Origin: Actinomycetota bacterium | Lineage (GTDB): Bacteria > Actinomycetota > Actinomycetes > Actinomycetales > Kineosporiaceae | Reading direction: 5' to 3' | Length of the DNA stretch: 43,122 bases | NCBI GenBank assembly: GCA_030837345.1 | Contig: JAUPKQ010000079.1 | Coordinates: forward strand, 1 to 43,122 | Shown here: one piece after another, positions 31,793 through 39,564 of the stretch | Layout: each line of letters starts with the position of its first letter | Position numbering within the stretch: the stretch's first letter is position 1 | Position numbers and translations under genes: made by a program | The notes under the pieces: generated by a model | Database searches by the model: none | The model's input: the letters and a program-made list of their open reading frames with translations, nothing else | Told to the model about the DNA's origin: nothing

Positions 31793-32998
31793 GTGCTGCG
31801 ATCACTGTTCTCCGGCATCACGGGCCTTCGGGCCCACCAGACACTGATGGACGTGGTGTCCAACAACATCGCCAACGTGAACACGACGGGCTTCAAGTCG
31901 AGCACCGTCGTCTTCGAGGACACTCTGAGCCAGACCATCCGGAACGCGGCCGCACCGACGCCGGTCATCGGGGGCATCAACCCGGCCCAGATCGGCCTGG
32001 GGGTGCAGCTGGGAGCCGTCAGTACGACGTTCGGCCAGGGGTCGGCCCAGAACACCGGCAAGTCGACCGACCTGATGGTCCAGGGTGACGGCTTCTTCGT
32101 CCTCCGCAACGGCGGCGAGTCGACCTACTCGCGCGCCGGCGCGTTCACCTTCGACACGAACGGCCGTCTGGTGACGCCCCAGGGTGCCGTCGTCCAGGGG
32201 TGGATCGGCACCAACGGCGTCGTCAACACCGACAACCCGGTGACCGACATCGTCGTCCCGGCCGGGACGCTCATCCCGCCGACGGTGTCGACCACCGTCA
32301 CCCTCGGCGGCAACATCAGCGCCGGGACGACGACGCCGATGACCCTCGGGGCGACCGTGTACGACTCGACGGGCGTGGGGCACTCCCTCGCGATCGTCCT
32401 GACGACGACGGGCAGCGCACCGCCCGTCTACACGATCGACGTCAGCGAGCCGGCGGACGCCACCGTCACTCCGGTGTCCGGCTCGGTGAACTTCCAGGCG
32501 AACGGCAGCTATGACACCACGACGACGCCTCCGCAGATCACCCTGGCGGACGGCAGCGTTATCACGATCGACCCGAGCGGCCTGACCCAGTTCGGTGGCG
32601 AGAAGTCCCTCAGCGTCACCAAGACGGACGGCGCCGCCGCCGGAAGCCTCCAGCAGTTCCAGATCGGGTCGGACGGCGGCGTGCTCGGCATCTTCAGCAA
32701 CGGCCAGAAGCTCACCATGGCAAAACTCGCCCTGGCGAACTTCAACAACCCGCCCGGTCTGGAGAAGATCGGGAGCACGTCGTTCCGTGCCACCCCGAAC
32801 TCGGGGCTCGCCCAGGTGGGAATCCCCGGATCGGGCGGCAGGGGCGGGCTGCTCGGCGGCACGCTGGAGATGAGCAACGTCGACCTCGCCCAGGAGTTCA
32901 CCAACCTGATCATCGCCCAGCGCGGGTTCCAGGCGAACTCCCGAGTGATCACCACGAGCGACGAGATGCTCCAGAACCTGGTCGACATCAAGCGCTGA
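31793..32998 (+). CDS. flgE: Flagellar hook protein FlgE
   Basis: Exported hook subunit of 401 residues, normal length. N-terminal motif LRSLFSGITGLRAHQTLMDVVSNNIANVNTTGFKSS; central LMVQGDGFFVLRNGGESTYSRAGAFTFDTNGRLV; C-terminal [37 protein letters not shown] 31793 follows AGGAGG (31782-31787). It is the only hook/distal-rod type gene in the window; FlgF and FlgG are absent. Separated from flgD by 150 bases that contain a hairpin and no gene. Confidence 0.95.
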   Translation: MLRSLFSGITGLRAHQTLMDVVSNNIANVNTTGFKSSTVVFEDTLSQTIRNAAAPTPVIGGINPAQIGLGVQLGAVSTTFGQGSAQNTGKSTDLMVQGDGFFVLRNGGESTYSRAGAFTFDTNGRLVTPQGAVVQGWIGTNGVVNTDNPVTDIVVPAGTLIPPTVSTTVTLGGNISAGTTTPMTLGATVYDSTGVGHSLAIVLTTTGSAPPVYTIDVSEPADATVTPVSGSVNFQANGSYDTTTTPPQITLADGSVITIDPSGLTQFGGEKSLSVTKTDGAAAGSLQQFQIGSDGGVLGIFSNGQKLTMAKLALANFNNPPGLEKIGSTSFRATPNSGLAQVGIPGSGGRGGLLGGTLEMSNVDLAQEFTNLIIAQRGFQANSRVITTSDEMLQNLVDIKR

Positions 32999-33078
32999 CC
33001 AGGGCTGATCCGGGTCGTCGCCCGGTGTGTCCGCCTGACCCGAACGGCGTACGTCCCCAGGGCCGCCCGGTGGATCCC

Positions 33079-33105
33079 TCAAGTCACCCGGCCGGGTGCC
33101 GACGA
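33079..33105 (+). promoter_or_regulatory. Sigma-28 promoter of flbD-motA-motB
   Basis: TCAA (33079-33082), exactly 15 bases, then GCCGACGA (33098-33105). The minus-35 and the C before it are the same as in fliC; the minus-10 differs from GCCGATAA at two positions. Predicted start near 33112, 40 bases before flbD. It makes the motor genes late genes, as motAB are in enterics. Confidence 0.65.
33085..33098. repeat. 14-bp perfect palindrome in the promoter spacer
   Basis: CACCCGGCCGGGTG lies almost exactly between the minus-35 and minus-10 boxes of the flbD-motAB promoter. A regulator bound there would block RNA polymerase. Chance occurrence in GC-rich DNA cannot be excluded. Confidence 0.35.
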
Positions 33106-33152
33106 GAGCTTCGGGACGACAAGCACGCCTACGGAGATCGAGGACGGACACC

Positions 33153-33434
33153 GTGATCATGCTGACCAGGCTGGGGGGGCGTCCCTTCGCCCTGAACCCC
33201 GACCTGATGGAGAAGGCCGAAGCCACCCCGGACACGGTCATCACCATGGTCGACGGTCACAAGTTCGTGGTCACCGAACCGGTCGAGGACGTCGTCGGCC
33301 TGATCCTCCTCTGGCGGGCCTCGGTCACCGCGAAGGCCTTCGAGCTGACGAGCGCGCCCGAGACCGACGATTCCCCCTGCCGCGACGCCGGGGACCGGGC
33401 CAGGGTGCTCCAGTTGCCGGCCCGGGAGGAGTGA
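33153..33434 (+). CDS. flbD: FlbD/SwrD family flagellar protein
   Basis: Small protein of 93 residues. The family core is clear: IMLTRLGGRPFALNPDLMEKAEATPDTVITMVDGHKFVVTEPVEDV. In Bacillus the orthologue SwrD increases motor power and lies in the same position before the stator or fliL genes. The C-terminal 30 residues are not conserved. GTG 33153 is preceded by AGGACGG; ATG 33159 is an alternative. It starts a new transcription unit 154 bases after flgE. Confidence 0.92.
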   Translation: MIMLTRLGGRPFALNPDLMEKAEATPDTVITMVDGHKFVVTEPVEDVVGLILLWRASVTAKAFELTSAPETDDSPCRDAGDRARVLQLPAREE

Positions 33435-33437
33435 CCC

Positions 33438-34217
33438 ATGGACCCGGCAACCATCATCGGCGTCATCGTCACCTTCGCCTGCGTGATCTTCTCGATGGTC
33501 ATGGAGGGCGGAAGCCCGATGGCGATCGTCAAGATCCCCGCCCTCGTCCTGATCTTCGGCGGCACCCTGGGCGCCTGTATGGCCGGAACGACGATCGCCG
33601 GCACCCTCGGCGCGTTCAAGTGGCTGGCCGCGGCCCTGACCGCGAAGAAACCGGACATGGAAGCGGTGATCGACCCCCTGGTCAAGATGGCGGAGCGGGC
33701 CCGGAGGGAAGGCCTCCTCGCCCTGGAGGCCGAGATGGACGCCGTCGACGACCCCTTCATGAAGAAGGGTCTTCAGATGGCGGTCGACGGCACCGACCCT
33801 GACGATCTGTACGACATCCTGTCCGCCGAGGTGAAGTCGAAGAAGGCGGCCATCGCGCAGGGTGCGTCGTTCTGGGGCGACGCGGGAGGCTACTCGCCGA
33901 CGATCGGCATCATCGGCACCGTCCTCGGTCTGATCCACGTGCTGGAGAACCTGAGCAACCCCGCCTCCCTCGGCGAGCTGATCGCCGCGGCGTTCGTGGC
34001 GACCCTGTGGGGGGTTCTCTCGGCCAACGCGATGTTCCTGCCGTTCGCCGCCCGGATCAAGGCGGTGGGCAAGGCCGAGGCGATCCGGATGGAACTGATC
34101 ATCGACGGCGTCCTCGCGATCCAGGCCGGCGCGAACCCGCGGGTCGTGGCGACGAAGCTCAAGTCCAAGATCGTCCCGACCGGGCCGCAGGCGCCGTCCG
34201 AGGAGGCCGCGGCATGA
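33438..34217 (+). CDS. motA: Flagellar stator protein MotA
   Basis: Integral membrane stator subunit of 259 residues with four predicted helices: TIIGVIVTFACVIFSMVM, the following IPALVLIFGGTLGACMAG, GYSPTIGIIGTVLGLIHVL, and LIAAAFVATLWGVLSANAMFLPFA. The cytoplasmic loop has the charged stretch VKMAERARREGLLALEAEMD that touches FliG. With MotB it forms the ion channel that drives rotation. It starts 3 bases after flbD. Confidence 0.96.
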   Translation: MDPATIIGVIVTFACVIFSMVMEGGSPMAIVKIPALVLIFGGTLGACMAGTTIAGTLGAFKWLAAALTAKKPDMEAVIDPLVKMAERARREGLLALEAEMDAVDDPFMKKGLQMAVDGTDPDDLYDILSAEVKSKKAAIAQGASFWGDAGGYSPTIGIIGTVLGLIHVLENLSNPASLGELIAAAFVATLWGVLSANAMFLPFAARIKAVGKAEAIRMELIIDGVLAIQAGANPRVVATKLKSKIVPTGPQAPSEEAAA

Positions 34218-34248
34218 CAGGGGTCGCCTCCCCCGCCCGGACCCGGCG

Positions 34249-35358
34249 ATGAGCGGTCAGGGTGGGCGCCGCCGGACGATGGAGGAGGACCCCGAGGAGC
34301 ACATCAACCACGAACGCTGGATGGTGAGCTACGCGGACATGATGACGCTGCTGATGGTGCTCTTCATCGTCATGTTCGCCATCAGCCAGGTGGACTCCAA
34401 GAAGTTCACCGCTCTGCGAGTGGGTCTCGCCTCGGGGTTCGGCGCCCCGCTCGACAACCTCGGCGGATCGCCGGGCCTGCTCGACAACGGCAACCAACTC
34501 GGTCAGGAATCCCCGAACTTCGGTACCTCCGAAGGGGAGAAGTACGACCCGTCGATGAAGGGCAAGGCGGGCGCGGGCTCTGTCATGAACCCCGAGCAGG
34601 TCTCCGAACTCGTCAAGGCGACCTCGGCGGGGCAGGTGAAGGCCGAGGTCGAGAACCTCAAGAAGGCGCAGGCCCAGCTGAAGAAGGCGCTCGCCGTCGC
34701 CGGTGTGGCGAACGGGGCGACCTTCCGGTTCAACGAGCAGGGCCTCGTCGTCACCATCGTCACGGACAAGGTGCTGTTCGACAGCGGCCGGGCCGTGCTG
34801 CTGCCCGGAGGCCGGAAGATCCTCAGCGCTCTCGCCCCGACCCTGCGCAGGCTGCCCAACCGGTTGAGCATCGACGGACACACGGACTCGAACCCGATCT
34901 CGACGGCGTTGTTCCCGTCGAACTGGGAGCTGTCGACCGCCCGGGCGACGGGGGTGCTGCGGTACCTCCGCGCGGCGCACCGGATCCCGTTCAGCCGGAT
35001 GTTCGCCACCGGGTACGCGGACACCCGGCCCCTCCTGACGGGCAAGAGCGCGAAGGCCCTGAGCGCCAACCGCCGCGTGGAGATCATCGTGGTCGCCCGA
35101 GTCGACGACTCGCTCGGCCGATCCGTCGAGCAGCTCGGCAACGCTCCGGAGAGCACGGCCGCCCCCACCCCGGCGGCGACGCCGAGCCCGACGACCTCCG
35201 CTCCGGCCGGCACGCCGTCCGCGAGCAAACCCGGCACGAAGACACCCGGCACGAGCACACCCGGCGCGGCCACGCCGTCGGCGACGACGCCACGCACACC
35301 GGCCGACATCGGACTGGATCTACCCAAGATCGGCTCGCCGTTCGGCGGGAACGACTGA
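34249..35358 (+). CDS. motB: Flagellar stator protein MotB with long Ser/Thr/Pro tail
   Basis: Stator subunit of 369 residues. One membrane helix follows the plug-like start, with the ion-binding Asp30 in SYADMMTLLMVLFIVMFAIS, conserved for proton motors. An OmpA-like peptidoglycan-binding domain (about 165-285) includes SIDGHTDSNPI, WELSTARATGVLRYL and GYADTRPLL with NRRVEIIV. After it come about 80 residues of Ala/Pro/Ser/Thr with repeats of TPG and ATPS type, longer than usual for MotB (about 300 residues) and perhaps extending into the thick Gram-positive wall. Gap to motA is 31 bases. Confidence 0.95.
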   Translation: MSGQGGRRRTMEEDPEEHINHERWMVSYADMMTLLMVLFIVMFAISQVDSKKFTALRVGLASGFGAPLDNLGGSPGLLDNGNQLGQESPNFGTSEGEKYDPSMKGKAGAGSVMNPEQVSELVKATSAGQVKAEVENLKKAQAQLKKALAVAGVANGATFRFNEQGLVVTIVTDKVLFDSGRAVLLPGGRKILSALAPTLRRLPNRLSIDGHTDSNPISTALFPSNWELSTARATGVLRYLRAAHRIPFSRMFATGYADTRPLLTGKSAKALSANRRVEIIVVARVDDSLGRSVEQLGNAPESTAAPTPAATPSPTTSAPAGTPSASKPGTKTPGTSTPGAATPSATTPRTPADIGLDLPKIGSPFGGND

Positions 35359-35376
35359 GTGATCAGGAGGATCACC

Positions 35377-35898
35377 ATGGCGAAGGACACCGAGGCCGTC
35401 ACGGAAGACGGCGAGAAGAAGGGCTTCCTCGGAGGAAAGCTCAAACTGGTCGCGATCATCCTTCCGGTGCTCCTGCTGGCCGGTGGCGGCCTCTACTTCT
35501 TCGTCTTCGCCGGTGGGTCCGGGCAGGGGACGTCCTCCAGCTCCTCGGAGGCGTGCCCCGAGGGCGAGACATGCCCCGAGGACGAGGTGGTCGCGGCCGC
35601 GAAGCACACCGAGAAGCCCGGCGAGGTCGTCACGGTCGAGGCGGTGACGGTCAACCTCGCCGGAGGGCACTACCTGAAGGTCGGGCTGGCGCTCCAGGCG
35701 ACCGCGGACGCCGGTGAGGAGGTCGCGCCCGGAAAGGCCGCTGACGCCCTGATCGCCGAGTTCAGCGGGAAGACGATGGACGAGCTGGCGACCGGGGAAG
35801 GCCGGGAGGCTGCGAAGGAAGCACTTCTGAAGACCATCAAGGCGGTCTACGAGAAGAAGGTCTACGAGATCTTCTACACGACCTTCGTCATGAACTGA
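35377..35898 (+). CDS. fliL: Flagellar basal-body-associated protein FliL
   Basis: Single-pass membrane protein of 173 residues that surrounds and stabilises the stator. Membrane helix KLVAIILPVLLLAGGGLYFFVF (about 25-46), short Gly/Ser linker with two cysteines (EACPEGETCPEDE), then the FliL domain (VEAVTVNLAGGHYLKVGLALQ and a C-terminal LKTIKAVYEKKVYEIFYTTFVMN). ATG 35377 has AGGAGG upstream; an in-frame GTG at 35359 lies before it. Standard position after motB and before fliM. Confidence 0.94.
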   Translation: MAKDTEAVTEDGEKKGFLGGKLKLVAIILPVLLLAGGGLYFFVFAGGSGQGTSSSSSEACPEGETCPEDEVVAAAKHTEKPGEVVTVEAVTVNLAGGHYLKVGLALQATADAGEEVAPGKAADALIAEFSGKTMDELATGEGREAAKEALLKTIKAVYEKKVYEIFYTTFVMN

Positions 35899-35973
35899 CC
35901 CGACTGCCGCGGGCGGCCGCGCGTCGTTCGTCAACCGGCCGACGGCACCTCTCGGGCGTCCGGGGGAAGCCTG

Positions 35974-36933
35974 GTGAGGGGGCTCAAGCCCACGGCGGGT
36001 TCGCCCGAAGTGAAATCCGTGGCGTACTCCAATCAGGCGACGGCCGACCGGCGGCGGCGACGCGGCGAAGCCCGCACCTACGACTTCCGCCGTCCGGTCC
36101 GGCTGGCCCGTGAACACGCCCACGTCCTGCGGGTCTCGATGCAGACGTTCGCCCGCCAGACGGCGACGCTGCTGACGACGAGCCTTCGCGTCGTGTGCCA
36201 GGTGTCGAGCGCCCAACTGGAGGAACTCAGCTACGACGAGTACCTGACCAGCGTCGCCGAGGGATCGGTCTGCGCCGTCCTGACGATGGAGCCCTGGCAG
36301 GGCCGGGCGCTCCTGACCTTCGACGTGACGACGTTGCTGACGATCGTCGACCACCAGCTCGGGGGACCGGGCGGCGAGGAACAGCCGGACCGGCCGCTGA
36401 CGGACATCGAACAGGCGCTGATCCGGCAGGTCCTCCTGCGGACGCTCCGCGAGCTCGCCTACTCGCTGGAATCCCTCGGCCACGTCAATCCCCAGCTGCA
36501 AGGGCTGGAGAGCAACGTCGGATTCGTCCAGGCGGCCGCCCCGACCGACCCGGTCGTCGTCGCCAGGCTCGAACTGTCCGTCGGCAACCACTCCAGCGAG
36601 TTCACCCTCTGTCTGCCCTTCGCGATGCTCAGCCCGGCGCTGTCCTCCCTCACCGAGAGTTCCGACGCGGCCGAGAAGGAACGGGCCCGAAGAATCGCCT
36701 CCGAGCGCACGGAACGCCGGCTCTCCGACGTCGAGGTGCCCGTCGCCGTCCGGTTCGACCCGATCCGGATGTCGTCGTCCCTCATCGGGCGCCTCGAAGT
36801 CGGGGACGTCGTCTCGCTCGATCACGGAACCTCCCGCCCGCTGTCGGTGGTCTCCGCCTCCACGACCTTCGCGCGAGCCGTCCCCGGTGCCTCGGGCAAG
36901 CGGCTCGCCGTCCTGATCGTCAACCCGAACTGA
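35974..36933 (+). CDS. fliM: Flagellar motor switch protein FliM
   Basis: C-ring protein of 319 residues. The middle domain starts with YDFRRPVRLAREHAHVLRVSMQTFARQTATLL and continues to the CheC-like fold (DVTTLLTIVDHQLGG; TDIEQALIRQVL); the C-terminal SpoA domain includes IGRLEVGDVVSLDHG. The N-terminus lacks the LSQxEIDxLL motif that binds CheY-P in other phyla and is instead a basic DRRRRRGEAR stretch. GTG 35974 is used; GTG 36019 is an alternative start. About 75 bases of spacer separate it from fliL. Confidence 0.94.
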   Translation: MRGLKPTAGSPEVKSVAYSNQATADRRRRRGEARTYDFRRPVRLAREHAHVLRVSMQTFARQTATLLTTSLRVVCQVSSAQLEELSYDEYLTSVAEGSVCAVLTMEPWQGRALLTFDVTTLLTIVDHQLGGPGGEEQPDRPLTDIEQALIRQVLLRTLRELAYSLESLGHVNPQLQGLESNVGFVQAAAPTDPVVVARLELSVGNHSSEFTLCLPFAMLSPALSSLTESSDAAEKERARRIASERTERRLSDVEVPVAVRFDPIRMSSSLIGRLEVGDVVSLDHGTSRPLSVVSASTTFARAVPGASGKRLAVLIVNPN

Positions 36934-36954
36934 CGCCCCGGCGCGAGGACTGAC

Positions 36955-37746
36955 ATGCCTTTCTCCACCTCCCCCCTCACTCCCGACCAGAGCTCGCCCA
37001 CGGACGGCGAAACCTGGCGACGGGCGGCGCAGCGCGTGCTCAGCGCGGTGACCGAGGCGATGCCCCAGATCCCGAGCCCGGCCCCGCTGATGCCCGACGC
37101 CCCGACCGAGGCCCCGGGCCCCGGGTCGATGCCCGACCCGCCCGGGAGCGCGATCACCGCCTACCTCGGCGGCGGGATCGAGGGGAAGGTCCTGCTCGTC
37201 GTCGGCGCCGATCTCGTCACCGCCCTGGCGGGCACGCCCTTCGGCGACGTCGAGCCCGCGCAGGCGCTCACCCCCGCGCTGGAGACGTTCGCCTCGGCCC
37301 TCGGCGGAAGGCTGGAGGGGTCCGCCACGGCGATCGACCTCGAAGACTGCCTCGGCGTGCTCACCGGCGGAACGACCGTTCTCGTCCCGCTGCTCGCCGG
37401 GGAGTCCGTGCACGTGCTCATCGGTGTCAGCCTCAGCGAGACCGCGACCAGCAGGTCCGCCGCCGGCGGTCCCACGGCGGGCAGCGCGGCGACGAGCTGG
37501 GGCATCGACATGCTCCGGGACGTCGAGATGGAGGTCACCTGCGAGCTCGGCCGCACCCGGATGACGGTCCGCCAGTTGCTCGCCCTCGCCCCCGGTGACG
37601 TCGTCGAGCTGGACCGGCTCGCGGGTTCACCCGCTGATCTCCTGGTGAACGGCACGCTCCTCGCCCGCGGCGAGGTGGTCGTCGTCGACGAGAGCTTCGG
37701 GCTGCGGATCACCGAGATCGTCACGAAGGACGCGCCGGGACGATGA
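36955..37746 (+). CDS. fliN: Flagellar motor switch protein FliN (FliY-like)
   Basis: C-ring protein of 263 residues, much longer than enteric FliN (137). The C-terminal SpoA domain is clear (about 182-258: IDMLRDVEMEVTCELGRTRMTVRQLLALAPGDVVELDRL, ending VDESFGLRITEIV). The preceding part (about 68-155) resembles the CheC-like module of FliY: GSAITAYLGGGIEGKVLLVVGADL and ALETFASALGG. The N-terminus is Pro-rich and carries no CheY-binding motif. 21 bases after fliM. Confidence 0.92.
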   Translation: MPFSTSPLTPDQSSPTDGETWRRAAQRVLSAVTEAMPQIPSPAPLMPDAPTEAPGPGSMPDPPGSAITAYLGGGIEGKVLLVVGADLVTALAGTPFGDVEPAQALTPALETFASALGGRLEGSATAIDLEDCLGVLTGGTTVLVPLLAGESVHVLIGVSLSETATSRSAAGGPTAGSAATSWGIDMLRDVEMEVTCELGRTRMTVRQLLALAPGDVVELDRLAGSPADLLVNGTLLARGEVVVVDESFGLRITEIVTKDAPGR

Positions 37747-37765
37747 CCATGATCGCAGGCTCGCC

Positions 37766-38383
37766 ATGAGCGCGGACGTCACGCTCCTCGTCCGGGTCAC
37801 GGCGTCACTTCTCGCCGTGGTGCTCCTGGCGTTCGTCGCCGCCGCGCTGGTGCGCCGGAGCGGCGGACAGCGGGGACGCGGAGATCTCCAGGTCCTCGAC
37901 CGCGTGGGGCTCACCCGCGACTCGGCGGCCGTCATCATCCGGTCGGACGGGCGCCGCCTTCTCCTCGGCGTCGGTTCGGGACACGTCACCCTTCTCGCCG
38001 ACCTCGGCCCCGACACCCCGGCTGCCCCGGCCCAGGCCCCGGCCCCGGCCCCGGACTCCATCGCCACCCCGGCCGCCCCGGACACCCGTCCTCTCCCGAT
38101 CGTCCCGGCCGCCCGGGACACCGCTGCCGCCCGGGACACCGCTGACGCCCCGGCGACCCCGGATGCCCCGGATGCCCCGGATGCCCGGGTGGCGGCGGCC
38201 CTGACGTCCCTGCCGCGTCAGGGCACCGCGGCCCCCCTGTCCCGCAGGGCGATCCGCGAGCTGAACAGCAAGCGCCGGATCGCCACCCCGCCGACACAGC
38301 GCGGCACGGGGTCGGTCCTCGACCCCCGCACCTGGCACCAGGGCCTCGAAACCCTGCGCGACTTCACCGCGAGGCGGGGATGA
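37766..38383 (+). CDS. fliO: Flagellar biosynthesis protein FliO
   Basis: Single-pass membrane assembly factor for FliP, 205 residues. One helix (LLVRVTASLLAVVLLAFVAAALV, 7-29), then the FliO domain with LQVLDRVGLTRDSAAVIIRSDGRRLLLGV. A long Ala/Pro/Asp low-complexity segment (about 85-150, with DAPDAPDA repeats) precedes a basic tail. FliO is poorly conserved; the helix, the motif and the position before fliP support the call. ATGA overlap with fliP. Confidence 0.9.
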   Translation: MSADVTLLVRVTASLLAVVLLAFVAAALVRRSGGQRGRGDLQVLDRVGLTRDSAAVIIRSDGRRLLLGVGSGHVTLLADLGPDTPAAPAQAPAPAPDSIATPAAPDTRPLPIVPAARDTAAARDTADAPATPDAPDAPDARVAAALTSLPRQGTAAPLSRRAIRELNSKRRIATPPTQRGTGSVLDPRTWHQGLETLRDFTARRG

Positions 38384-39285
38384 GCGGGGCCGGGCGGCCG
38401 ATCAGAGCGGGACTGGTGGCGCTCGCCGCGTGCGTCGTCGTCCTGGGAGGAGCGCCGTCAGCCTCGGCGGATCCACCGGCCGGCGGGGAGACGTCTCCCA
38501 CCGCGACCGTTTCGGCGACCGTTGCCGCGGCCACCACGGCGGACGCCGCGGCGCCTGCGGTCCGGCTGGCGGCGACGCAGCCGGTCGGGCCGACCCGACC
38601 CGGCGCCCCCGCGCCGACGGGGACCGGCAGCCCGGCGATCACGGTCGACGTCCCGGGGGAGCCCAGCAAGGTGATCGGGCTCATCGTCCTGATCACGGTG
38701 CTCGGGGTGGCGCCGTCGCTTCTGCTGATGTGCACGGCGTTCACGAAGATCATCGTGGTTCTCTCCCTGACCCGCAGCGCCATCGGGACCCAGACCGTCC
38801 CGCCGAACCAGGTCCTCGTCGGACTGGCGCTGTTCCTGTCCCTCTTCATCATGGGTCCGACCGTCGACGCGATGCAGGCCAAGGGGATCACCCCCTACCT
38901 CGGCGGGACCAAGAATGCCCAGAGGGCCTACACGGACGCCTCTGTCCCTCTGCGCGAATTCATGCTCAACCATACTCGCGACGAAGACCTCGCCCTGATG
39001 ATCAAGGCCGCCGGACGACCCTTGCCCAAGGACCGTGAGGTGACCGACCTGCGCACTCTCATTCCCGCTTTCGTATTGAGTGAACTGCGGGGGGCATTCA
39101 TCATCGGCTTCGTCATCTTCGTGCCGTTTCTCGTGGTCGACCTCGTCGTCAGCGCCATTCTCATGTCGCTCGGCATGGTCATGCTTCCACCCTCCCTCAT
39201 TTCCCTCCCTTTCAAATTGCTCTTGTTCGTTCTGGTCGACGGCTGGTCCCTGATCGTGACCACGCTGCTCGGCGGATATCGCTGA
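38380..39285 (+). CDS. fliP: Flagellar export gate protein FliP
   Basis: Core of the export gate, 301 residues. A cleavable signal peptide (LVALAACVVVLGGAPSASA) and an Ala/Thr/Pro-rich linker precede four membrane helices: VIGLIVLITVLGVAPSLLLM, VLVGLALFLSLFIMG, and the C-terminal pair from ELRGAFIIGFVIFVPFLVVDLV to MVMLPPSLISLPFKLLLFVLVDGW. The motif FTKIIVVLSLTRSAIGTQTVPPNQ is diagnostic. The 3' part (about 38940-39260) has visibly more A/T in third codon positions than the surrounding genes. Confidence 0.96.
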   Translation: MSGAGRPIRAGLVALAACVVVLGGAPSASADPPAGGETSPTATVSATVAAATTADAAAPAVRLAATQPVGPTRPGAPAPTGTGSPAITVDVPGEPSKVIGLIVLITVLGVAPSLLLMCTAFTKIIVVLSLTRSAIGTQTVPPNQVLVGLALFLSLFIMGPTVDAMQAKGITPYLGGTKNAQRAYTDASVPLREFMLNHTRDEDLALMIKAAGRPLPKDREVTDLRTLIPAFVLSELRGAFIIGFVIFVPFLVVDLVVSAILMSLGMVMLPPSLISLPFKLLLFVLVDGWSLIVTTLLGGYR

Positions 39286-39294
39286 GGAGGCGAC

Positions 39295-39564
39295 GTGTCC
39301 GACAATGTCATACACATCGTCGCGGGAGCCCTGCTCACCGCGACCAAACTCTCGGGACCGATTCTCATCACCACGCTGGTCGTGGGCCTGGCGTTGTCCG
39401 TCATCCAGTCGGCGACCCAGATCCAGGAATCGACGCTGACGTTCGTCCCCAAGCTCGCGATCGCCGCCGTCGTCCTCGTCGTCACGGGAGCCTGGTGCCT
39501 GCGGGTGCTCGAGGGCTTCACGCGAGAGATCTTCGCGATGATCCCCGAAATGGTGGCGTCGTGA
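39295..39564 (+). CDS. fliQ: Flagellar export gate protein FliQ
   Basis: Two-helix membrane protein of 89 residues, the exact family size. Visible: the first helix region LTATKLSGPILITTLVVGLALSVIQSATQIQESTLTFVPKL (residues 13-53) and the second helix IAAVVLVVTGAWCLRVL. GTG 39295 is preceded by GAGGAGG. Its stop overlaps the start of the next gene, an unknown secreted protein, rather than leading straight into fliR. Confidence 0.95.
   Translation: MSDNVIHIVAGALLTATKLSGPILITTLVVGLALSVIQSATQIQESTLTFVPKLAIAAVVLVVTGAWCLRVLEGFTREIFAMIPEMVAS

Noticed and set aside
35919-35945. GCCGACGG before fliM as a sigma-28 minus-10
   Set aside because: No acceptable minus-35 at 15 bases upstream.
35320-37413. 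Open minus-strand frame of about 700 codons opposite fliL, fliM and fliN
   Set aside because: Shadow of the real genes; no motif, no ribosome binding site.
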